In this document: positions 17,046 to 23,320 of the stretch, piece after piece
Layout of the letters: every line of letters starts with the position of its first letter
How positions within the stretch are numbered: the first letter of the stretch is position 1
Assembly (NCBI RefSeq): GCF_016806125.1
Contig: NZ_CP047166.1
Coordinates: 2,852,001 to 2,916,000, forward strand
DNA length: 64,000 nt
Reading direction: 5' to 3'
Origin: Ponticoccus alexandrii
GTDB lineage: Bacteria; Pseudomonadota; Alphaproteobacteria; Rhodobacterales; Rhodobacteraceae
Notes under the pieces: model-generated
Database searches by the model: none
Seen by the model: the letters and a program-made list of their open reading frames with translations, nothing else
Told to the model about the DNA's origin: nothing
Position numbers and translations under genes: made by a program

Positions 17046-17767
17046 ACTACGAACACGAATTGAACCTCGTCTATCTGCCTGACGGCGAGGTGGTTAACGA
17101 GACCAACCAAGACCCTGCAATCCCGCGCATCTCGGGCTATCAACGCTATTGGGTCTCTGCGGACCTCGGGCAAGCGAATGACTTCTCGGCGGTCGTCGTG
17201 ATCAAGGATCAAGCGTTGCCCATCGTGGACGACGGCAAGATCATCGTCGGCCCGCGCGAGCGCACCGTGGTCTACGCCGACCGCTTCCGTGGCGTGTCCT
17301 ACGTCGATGTGGTGGATCACCTCGTGCGCCTACGCAACGCACCGCCATTCGGCGGGAAGTCAGAACTCGCGATTGATGGCACGTCAATAGGGCGCGTGGT
17401 CTCGGACATGCTTTGGGACCAAGGCGTCGATCACAAGGCGGTGCAGATGACGGGCGGGCAGGATTGGTCAAAGAAGGGGTCGCGGTATGTGAACGCGGGC
17501 AAAACCTTCATGATCGAAAATCTAGCCGTGCTGTTCGCTTCGGGCGATCTCAAATTCGCGCCCGACTTACCGCTGCGCGACGAGATCGAGGCCGACCTGG
17601 CTTCCTTCGCAACAACGACAACGGCGGCGGGCAATCAGATTATCAGCCAAAGCCGCAGCGTGGGCGGGCACGGCGACTTAGGCATCGCGCTGATCCTCGG
17701 CGGGTTCGCCTCGCAATACCTGCAAGCAGGCCTCGCCGTGCAACAAACCCTACGCGGATGGTGGTAA
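17030..17767 (+). CDS. Terminase large subunit, nuclease half
   Basis: This 245-residue protein corresponds to the C-terminal nuclease of TerL. It has the three acidic positions of the RNase H-like site: D in WVSADLGQANDFS, D in LAIDGTSIG and D in GGHGDLGIALILGG. Its ATG lies 16 bases inside the ATPase gene in the -1 frame and has its own strong CGGAGG at 17017-17022 with a seven-base spacer. It can therefore be made as a separate protein, coupled to the ATPase half. It should cut concatemeric or circular DNA at the packaging site. Confidence 0.8.
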   Translation: MSEALNYEHELNLVYLPDGEVVNETNQDPAIPRISGYQRYWVSADLGQANDFSAVVVIKDQALPIVDDGKIIVGPRERTVVYADRFRGVSYVDVVDHLVRLRNAPPFGGKSELAIDGTSIGRVVSDMLWDQGVDHKAVQMTGGQDWSKKGSRYVNAGKTFMIENLAVLFASGDLKFAPDLPLRDEIEADLASFATTTTAAGNQIISQSRSVGGHGDLGIALILGGFASQYLQAGLAVQQTLRGWW

Positions 17768-17925
17768 TCGCGTCTCTCGTCGCGCTCGCCAAACCCGCTT
17801 GGGTCGATGTAGCTTGAGATCGGCGAGAGACCGGGGATTCTCGCGGCTCTCTGCGGCAACTCGGTGTCGTGCGGTGTCAGCGTGGGGCAGCGCCGCCAAC
17901 CCCTTTCTCTGACGCGGTGAACTAA

Positions 17926-18042
17926 GGCACGTTCGCCTCGCAGTATCTGAAGCATCAGGAGATACCCGTCACCACTTTGCGCGGTTGGAACTGGGGTTTG
18001 CCCGCAGCCGACGAATGTCGGTGGCTATTCCAGAGCCTTTAG
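17926..18042 (+). pseudogene. Remnant of a second terL 3' end
   Basis: After the terL stop, the frame from 17926 to TAG 18040-18042 reads GTFASQYLKHQEIPVTTLRGW and then ends with 16 further residues. FASQYL and TLRGW also end the intact nuclease gene (FASQYLQ...TLRGWW), and the surrounding bases are clearly related. Only about 38 codons remain. It overlaps the end of the minus-strand gene at 18025. It looks like the tail of a related terL left by recombination at the border of the restriction-modification-like cassette. Confidence 0.6.
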
Positions 18043-18990
18043 GAGCAACTGCATACGATGATCGTCGCTCACCGCCTCCCAACTGCTCAACAGCAAGTCA
18101 TATGCTTCGTTAGAAACCGATATGGGCACCGCAGCGTGAAGGTCGTCGATTGTAAAACCGTCCTCTTCATGATCCTTTTCGGCGGCTTCAAATACTGCCT
18201 TACTCACAACTTCCTTGTCTATCGAACCGAGGCGTTTCTCAAGTTGTTCGGCGGTGGCGGCAGCGACCCAAAGTACTATCGTGTCACGATCCAACCTCTC
18301 ACTCTGAACTCGAAAGAACACGAGGTTCGGATCACTTGGAGACGGGACATCAAAGTAAGGTTGAATTTTTATTCCTGCGCTGGTCGTCACCGAGTACCGT
18401 TTCTTGTTTGTTGCCTTTTCAAAAATCCAAAGGCTCTTACTGCTTTTTCGCGCCCCTCTAGCTTGTGTTTCGTTCCACTCAGCATAGAAATCTGATGGGT
18501 CTGGTTTTCCCATCTCTTCTTCAAAGTAAAGGAACTCCTTTAAATCGTCCTCCCATAGCAGCCACCCGAGGCGCATCTCGGCTGTGCCGCGTGGGTTGCT
18601 CTCGCGAACGCGCTGTGTCCGCTGTTCAACCAACGTAGAATACTGATTTAGTACGTCCTCCATCACCTCGTTAGCGTCGAGATTCACATCGTCAATGCGA
18701 ATAGAGCGCGTTGCTGCCGGATGCATCAGCGTCGTTCCGCAAACGCCTTTGATCGGTTTTCCTTGCAGGCGGGCAATTCGAAGCATCTTAAATTCAATGC
18801 CCAATCCCTCGTGGTTCACATCAATATGTAGATTGCTCCACCCGTTATCGGGAATGTCTTTTGCCTTGCAGTAGACTTCGCTCCAATCGCCCTCTTCCAG
18901 CTTCCGCCCCATCATGGATGCGACTTTTGCGGCCAACAGTATTTTCGCGCGTTTGTATTGCTCATCTGTGAAGACAGCCAAAGTGTTCAT
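18025..18990 (-). CDS. Putative restriction endonuclease partner of the methyltransferase
   Basis: This 321-residue protein is coupled by ATGA overlap to the upstream methyltransferase. Near its N-terminus HIDVNHEGLGIEFKML places an acidic residue (D57) before E66-x-K68, a layout compatible with a PD-(D/E)xK nuclease site, with further conserved-looking acidic residues just before it. The remaining two thirds are mixed helical and unfamiliar. I do not recognise a named family; the nuclease call rests on this motif plus operon position. The region is visibly richer in A+T than the host genes. Confidence 0.5.
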   Translation of the reverse strand: MNTLAVFTDEQYKRAKILLAAKVASMMGRKLEEGDWSEVYCKAKDIPDNGWSNLHIDVNHEGLGIEFKMLRIARLQGKPIKGVCGTTLMHPAATRSIRIDDVNLDANEVMEDVLNQYSTLVEQRTQRVRESNPRGTAEMRLGWLLWEDDLKEFLYFEEEMGKPDPSDFYAEWNETQARGARKSSKSLWIFEKATNKKRYSVTTSAGIKIQPYFDVPSPSDPNLVFFRVQSERLDRDTIVLWVAAATAEQLEKRLGSIDKEVVSKAVFEAAEKDHEEDGFTIDDLHAAVPISVSNEAYDLLLSSWEAVSDDHRMQLLLKALE

Positions 18991-21131
18991 TTCTCACCTT
19001 CAAAAAACTCTGCGGCTTTCCCGCGAAAATCGGAAAACCCAACCACATAACCAGCGCCATTCATGGCTTCTGCTATGTAGCGACTATATAGTGTACGATA
19101 ATCTACCTCTGCATCGCGTTTAACGTGTAGGAAAGGAAGCACAGGAATGCTGTCTTTCTGACTTTCCAGAAAATCAAATACTTCCAAAGTCGGACGTTCC
19201 TCAGGCACCTTTTTTGCCTCATCCCCGCTGTGCTTTCGGCAATGGATCATCAAATCGGCGCCGGCAGTATTTTCGCTGACAAATTGCTTAAATGTGCCAT
19301 GCTGTTTGTCAAATATGTTTACTTTTTCAATTACAAAACCGGCATCAACGATTGCATTTTGGAGGGCGGTCCACACTTTCTCAGACGAGTTCATGAAGAC
19401 GAGAACCATCCAATGATTTGGGCGCAGGACGCGATTGGCTTCTTCCAAACTGCGCTGCATCAGAGCTTGATAATCCTCGACGCCCTTACCTTGAGACCGG
19501 TTCATGATTGCCTCATCGGTGGCATCCGTGAAGGCACCGAGCCAAGTTTCCCACAGGATATTCATTTCACTGTAGTTGATGTTCGCACCAAACGGCGGGT
19601 CAGTGAAAATGAAGTCTATCGAGTCGTCTGGAAGAAAGCCCATATCGGTGGCGCTCCCAGTTCTGACTAACGCACGGCCCCCGTAGTTCTTCGCTGTAGT
19701 AACGAAGTGATCAGCAATGCTTTTTGCCTTTCTTTCAAAAGTCACGAAGACATTTGTTTCATTGAAGATCTGGGGCACATTGAAGTTTGCGGTGTTCCCA
19801 CTGCCGCCCCAAAAGCGGTATTCCGAGAGGCGCGTGACCCGTTGGTACAGCGATGTAAAAACGAAACCGACCGCAGCAGCTAGGTTGGGGTCTTCGATTT
19901 TTCTAATCTCGCGCCAAATTGCAGCACAAGCTATCAGATTGCGCTTCGTATAAAATTTTTCAACTGCGTCGAGACCGTGCCGTTTCGGTTGACTCAGGTT
20001 CACGCCATCCGGCAAAGGCTGATTGGGAATGTCATCGCGGTACTTTAATAGAATATCCTCACATACTGCAGTTTTCTCCAAATCCGTTTTTAGGAGTGGA
20101 TGTTCCACGATCTTTTTCGAGCAACATTTATAACCCAAAAATACGGGGACTGGCTCGAATCGTTTCAGATAGGATTTGTTTACTTCCTCTCCGCAATGTG
20201 GGCACGGAAACTTTCGCAGCAACTTGTGCTCACGAACTGTCCTCCCGTACTTTCTGCAGTGGTCCCAAAGGACGAATTTTTCCTCGCAGTGATTGCATTC
20301 GAGTTGATACGACCAGACGGCAAACTGTTGCTCAACTGTGCTTCCACATTCACGGCATTCCGTGTTGTAGAGTTGACCACGAAGCTCCGACAAAGAGTCC
20401 ATAATCTGTGAAACGCACTGGTTGAACTCGTCGACATCCACTGTCTGCAGGAAATTGTGTGCGATGAACCCGGCGGCTGGCGACAGTTCGTTTAGAATGA
20501 CGTCATAGCCGAGGTATCGTGCCGCAACGCCCGTCATGCCGCTGCCGCCAAACGGATCTAGCACCAGCCCTCCGTCTGGCAAATACTCCCTGATTACATT
20601 GGCTATTCCCTGTGGTGGCACCTTTGTGTGGTAGGTGTGCGCATCGTAGGTGTATGTGTTTTTACCAGCCGAAACCTCTTCGTCGAATGGTGTATCCGTC
20701 GTTTGTGCCGGTGTGCTGTTGCGGGAAAGAACGTCCGCAAGGGCTATTTCGCTGTCTCCCCAAAGCTCCCCATCTCGAAGGTCTTCGAGTATCGTCTCGC
20801 GTGGAGCTTTCAGCATCGGCACTTCGTCGACGCTGAACAGGGGCAAAGGACGGATGTTTGCTCTCGCACCGTTAGATTCAAACACGACCTCGCGCTTGTC
20901 GACTTGGCTTCGACTGCCCTCTGGTGCTTTCCCGTGCCGTAAACCGTCAAGCCGCGCCAAGATGTCTTGCGTTGGTTCCTGATCGCCGCGCTCCCATCGC
21001 ACGAGTGCGTAGTATGACGTGTTCAGTTTTTCCGCCAATTCCTTCTGCGAAAGACTGAGCTGTGCCCGCGCTTCCAGAAAGGGGTTTTCGCGGGAGCGGT
21101 GGTCCGCGGGAGTCGGATCGAGTTTGTTCAT
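18987..21131 (-). CDS. HTH-fused DNA methyltransferase with zinc ribbons
   Basis: This 714-residue protein has an XRE helix-turn-helix at residues about 18-62 (LSLSQKELAEKLNTSYYALV), the SAM-binding motif DPFGGSG (192-198), cysteine pairs CRECG (259), CNHC (279) and CPHCG (310), and the catalytic DPPF (511-514). The order SAM motif, long middle region, DPPF is that of alpha-type N6-adenine or N4-cytosine methyltransferases, with the zinc-ribbon segment as probable target recognition domain. A perfect dyad just before its ATG is a likely target of its own HTH. It is followed by a coupled putative endonuclease. Confidence 0.85.
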   Translation of the reverse strand: MNKLDPTPADHRSRENPFLEARAQLSLSQKELAEKLNTSYYALVRWERGDQEPTQDILARLDGLRHGKAPEGSRSQVDKREVVFESNGARANIRPLPLFSVDEVPMLKAPRETILEDLRDGELWGDSEIALADVLSRNSTPAQTTDTPFDEEVSAGKNTYTYDAHTYHTKVPPQGIANVIREYLPDGGLVLDPFGGSGMTGVAARYLGYDVILNELSPAAGFIAHNFLQTVDVDEFNQCVSQIMDSLSELRGQLYNTECRECGSTVEQQFAVWSYQLECNHCEEKFVLWDHCRKYGRTVREHKLLRKFPCPHCGEEVNKSYLKRFEPVPVFLGYKCCSKKIVEHPLLKTDLEKTAVCEDILLKYRDDIPNQPLPDGVNLSQPKRHGLDAVEKFYTKRNLIACAAIWREIRKIEDPNLAAAVGFVFTSLYQRVTRLSEYRFWGGSGNTANFNVPQIFNETNVFVTFERKAKSIADHFVTTAKNYGGRALVRTGSATDMGFLPDDSIDFIFTDPPFGANINYSEMNILWETWLGAFTDATDEAIMNRSQGKGVEDYQALMQRSLEEANRVLRPNHWMVLVFMNSSEKVWTALQNAIVDAGFVIEKVNIFDKQHGTFKQFVSENTAGADLMIHCRKHSGDEAKKVPEERPTLEVFDFLESQKDSIPVLPFLHVKRDAEVDYRTLYSRYIAEAMNGAGYVVGFSDFRGKAAEFFEGEK

Positions 21132-21133
21132 GA

Positions 21134-21161
21134 GAGCAACCTATATTGGTGCGGGTTGCTC
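21134..21161 (-). promoter_or_regulatory. Dyad operator at the methyltransferase start
   Basis: GAGCAACC (21134-21141) and GGTTGCTC (21154-21161) form a perfect eight-base inverted repeat with a 12-base spacer. The dyad ends two bases before the ATG at 21131 (minus strand), and a TATA-like sequence lies in the spacer, so a bound protein would block both transcription and translation start. The methyltransferase begins with an XRE HTH, making autorepression the simplest reading, as with C-boxes and HTH-bearing methyltransferases of type II systems. Confidence 0.62.
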
Positions 21162-21241
21162 TTCAATCTCTACATATTGTCGATGAAGGCTAGTTTTTGC
21201 TGCGAGTTTCGCACGCACTGCGCCAGCCTAGAATTCCGGCT

Positions 21242-21550
21242 CTACAGATCATCCTCTGGCTGAGTTCCAAGATAGCCGACCATCGTGGTGCCCGCGTTGC
21301 TGTTGAGCGCACGACCGACCTTGCGCAGGTCGCATTGACGTACGACTGCGGACGCTTGGCGACTTGCGACCAAGTAGAACCGTTCTTCATCATTTACATC
21401 GAGGAGGCTTCTGCCGTCTCCGAAGGACTTGGCGTTGAGTACCTGGCTGAGTGCTTCCCAAAGGATGAGTCCATCGCCTTTCTTGCGGTGGCTCTTCGGC
21501 TTCTTTGAGAACAGTTTCCACAGGTCATCCTCGGTCGCAATCTCAGTCAT
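21242..21550 (-). CDS. Small protein of unknown function, third gene of right-end operon
   Basis: This 102-residue protein starts MTEIATEDDLWKLFSKKP and ends GYLGTQPEDDL. The ATG overlaps the previous gene's end by eight bases, which fixes the start. It contains a basic patch (KKPKSHRKKGD) and later FYLVASRQASAVVRQ, with no catalytic motif that I can name. It is the last gene of the three-gene minus-strand operon transcribed inward from the right att site. Function is unknown; the basic patch would suit DNA or clamp contact. Confidence 0.55.
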   Translation of the reverse strand: MTEIATEDDLWKLFSKKPKSHRKKGDGLILWEALSQVLNAKSFGDGRSLLDVNDEERFYLVASRQASAVVRQCDLRKVGRALNSNAGTTMVGYLGTQPEDDL

Positions 21551-22169
21551 CAGGCGGCCCCTTCGGTTGCTGCGGGCGTCTTGCGATTCGTTCGCGCAGG
21601 ACACGGCGGTAACGAGAATCGTCCACGCAAAAAGGCTGCATGGCATTCTCGACGACCTTCGCGATCCGCTTTTTGACCCCCTCGACATCGACGGGAGCAT
21701 CCGTGCGTTTCTTGCGGATCGTGACAATAATCTCGGTGTCGGTGACGCGGAGCGTTTTGTCTGCCTTCCAACCCGCCTCCTTCAGGTCGTCGGAAAGAAC
21801 AAATTCTTCAGCTTCAGCACTCTTGATCTCTTCCCGCTGCTTCGCCTCTTCGGCTTCTGCGAGCGCCTCAACGGAAGGTAGGAGCACCGGGTCGATTTCG
21901 CCGGTTTCGGCAAACCGGTCCTTCGCTGCTTGCTGTTCCTTGTATCGCGCCGTTAGGCGGTCCTCAGCACTTTCAAGACCAGCGAGACGGGCTCTCGTTT
22001 CTTGGATTTTTCGCCTGACATCGTCCAGTTCGTCGAGTGTCTCATCGAGGGCTGGCTTGAATGGGTCGTCAAGGTTGTAATTCGTTGTACCGTCTGCCAT
22101 TCGATTGAGAACGTCAGCGGCAGTCGTGCCACCGGGATGGAATAACAATCCGTCGGTCAGGGCTCTCAT
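21543..22169 (-). CDS. Coiled-coil protein of unknown function
   Basis: This 208-residue protein has a central coiled coil of roughly 60-70 residues (LDELDDVRRKIQETRARLAG, continuing ARYKEQQAAKDRF), a short strand-rich part (TLRVTDTEIIVTIRKKRTD) and a basic C-terminal tail. It is coupled by ATGA to the clamp-like gene before it and overlaps the small gene after it. No family is recognised. The architecture would suit a bridging or loading partner of the upstream protein; this is inference from operon position only. Confidence 0.58.
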   Translation of the reverse strand: MRALTDGLLFHPGGTTAADVLNRMADGTTNYNLDDPFKPALDETLDELDDVRRKIQETRARLAGLESAEDRLTARYKEQQAAKDRFAETGEIDPVLLPSVEALAEAEEAKQREEIKSAEAEEFVLSDDLKEAGWKADKTLRVTDTEIIVTIRKKRTDAPVDVEGVKKRIAKVVENAMQPFCVDDSRYRRVLRERIARRPQQPKGPPDD

Positions 22170-22993
22170 GGCCGCGCCCAGTATCTTGAAGCGGCGATGC
22201 CTCGTACGTTCTCGCCCCTAAACAAAAGACGAGAATGGTCGCCTTCGTGGACGAACTTAATCTCGGCCGCGATCTTCAAGGCCTTCAGCAAGGTCGCTTG
22301 CTCGAAGACAACTTCGCGCTCCGCGTGCGTTTCGATGCGCAACTCGGTATCTGGGCGGTTGTCGAAAACTCCTCCGGTGATGCGGTCTGGGTAGAGTTGC
22401 ATCAACCCGTCGTTGTCGCGGACGGGTTTGAACGAGAAATGACCGATAACCTGCGCCCGCCAGTCGTCTGAGATACGGTGTAAGTCGTTCCAATCGTGCG
22501 GGCCGAACAATTGACCAAGGTCGACCGATCTATTCGGGCTGTGGCTCATTGAGAGTCTCTGCCCGCTGTCCCATTTGAAGTGCACGGCTTTCCCAACAGC
22601 GACCTGAGATGGTGCTTCGCCAAATGCTTTGATCAATCGAACCTGCCCAACAGAAAGAGCAAAGCTCAGATCGCACTCGCTTACGTCGTATTCGATCACC
22701 AACTTGTTGTCGGTCGCGTATACCTTTCCATCGTGGAAGTGGACACAGTGGATGGGTTTTGCAACTTCTGCTTCGGAAGGTTTCTTCTTCTTCCTGCTCG
22801 CCTTGGGCGCGGACCCGGTGAACCGTGACGCAAAGTCGATCCCATTGAGGAACCTGTCTGGCAGAGCGTGCCAGTCGTCCGCCGGCGGGGCATCCGAGTG
22901 CAGTAGTTCGCCATCAAACGTCTCAAGCGGCAGATTGAAAATTCTGCTCACATCGCCGCCGTCCTTGATTTCCCGAAACTGGTTCACGTCCAT
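22166..22993 (-). CDS. Unknown protein, possibly sliding-clamp-like
   Basis: In this 275-residue protein two stretches read like clamp-fold repeats. One is CVHFHDGKVYATDNKLVIEY followed by a hydrophobic strand and VGQVRLIKAFG. The other is FEQATLLKALKIAAEIKFV followed by LLFRGENVRGIAASR. The pattern of a strand, a TDN/TD turn and a long amphipathic helix is reminiscent of DNA polymerase III beta-type clamps and phage relatives. The resemblance is by eye and length is only two thirds of a bacterial clamp. It is the first gene of the operon next to the right att site. Confidence 0.45.
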   Translation of the reverse strand: MDVNQFREIKDGGDVSRIFNLPLETFDGELLHSDAPPADDWHALPDRFLNGIDFASRFTGSAPKASRKKKKPSEAEVAKPIHCVHFHDGKVYATDNKLVIEYDVSECDLSFALSVGQVRLIKAFGEAPSQVAVGKAVHFKWDSGQRLSMSHSPNRSVDLGQLFGPHDWNDLHRISDDWRAQVIGHFSFKPVRDNDGLMQLYPDRITGGVFDNRPDTELRIETHAEREVVFEQATLLKALKIAAEIKFVHEGDHSRLLFRGENVRGIAASRYWARP

Positions 22994-23042
22994 TCATGCC
23001 CTGTCACGCTGACAAATTCTCACACGAAGTCAGCATCTTACG

Positions 23043-23079
23043 AAACCGTTAACAAAAGGTGGTTACCAAACCGTTAACA
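23043..23079. promoter_or_regulatory. Repeated AAACCGTTAACA before the right-end operon
   Basis: AAACCGTTAACA occurs at 23043-23054 and again at 23068-23079, 25 bases apart, with the palindrome GGTTACC between. The pair lies 50-85 bases upstream of the minus-strand start at 22993, where an operator or promoter would be expected. The exact direct repeat, roughly two helical turns apart, suggests binding of a dimeric or paired regulator of the element. Confidence 0.45.
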
Positions 23080-23106
23080 GTCGCGGCAAAGCTGTGTCGA
23101 AGCGCA

Positions 23107-23127
23107 TGTTTGAAAAACGTTTGAAAA
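23107..23127. promoter_or_regulatory. Candidate integrase arm sites, right end
   Basis: TGTTTGAAAAA (23107-23117) and CGTTTGAAAA (23118-23127) are direct repeats 11 bases apart, about 60-80 bases inside the right att repeat. The motif is the same as the pair inside the left end at 8713-8734. Matching motifs at both ends support a role in recombinase binding. Confidence 0.5.
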
Positions 23128-23184
23128 TCGGCCGCCAGCCACGGCGCGACTTTAGAATTTTCAATTTATTTTCAATGATTTAAA

Positions 23185-23233
23185 TGGTGCCCCCACACGG
23201 ACTCGAACCGCGGACCTACTGATTACAAATCAG
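23185..23233 (-). repeat. Right attachment repeat within tRNA-Thr
   Basis: These are the same 49 bases as 8538-8586. Here they form the 3' part of an intact tRNA-Thr gene, so integration preserved the tRNA at this end while leaving a partial copy at the other. Confidence 0.92.
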
Positions 23234-23260
23234 TTGCTCTACCAGCTGAGCTATAGGGGC
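23185..23260 (-). tRNA. tRNA-Thr (anticodon TGT)
   Basis: On the minus strand the 76 bases fold as a full cloverleaf. The acceptor GCCCCTA pairs with TGGGGGC (one T-G pair) and is followed by discriminator A and an encoded CCA. The D-arm is GCTC...GAGC, the anticodon stem CTGAT/ATCAG has loop TTTGTAA, and the T-arm contains GGTTCGAGTCC. The anticodon TGT reads threonine ACA. Its 3' half is the target of the integrated element to its left. Confidence 0.96.
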
Positions 23261-23320
23261 ATCACCGGCGGTGGAATAGGCCAACTCCGCCCCTCCGCGC
23301 AAGTGGAAACTTGCCTCTGC

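Larger units (their letters stand above)
8538..23233. mobile_element. Integrated satellite-like element in tRNA-Thr(TGT)
   Basis: The element is delimited by the 49-bp direct repeat and is about 14.7 kb long. Left to right it carries a tyrosine recombinase, an AlpA-like regulator, a PrimPol-helicase, a nested inverted-repeat region, two small unknown genes, a packaging-like block (two unknowns, terS, a zinc-finger protein, split terL), a minus-strand restriction-modification-like pair, and a minus-strand operon with a possible clamp-like protein. No portal, protease, capsid, tail, lysis or conjugation gene is visible. The 18-21 kb part is clearly more AT-rich by eye than the rest, suggesting later acquisition. 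Both att repeats are perfect, so excision should still be possible. Confidence 0.88.

Noticed and set aside
16263-17767. Intein or inserted element causing the terL split
   Set aside because: The two frames overlap by 16 bases and nothing is inserted between the domains.
8538-23233. Complete prophage
   Set aside because: No portal, capsid, tail, lysis or lysogeny repressor set is present; only replication and packaging-like genes are seen.
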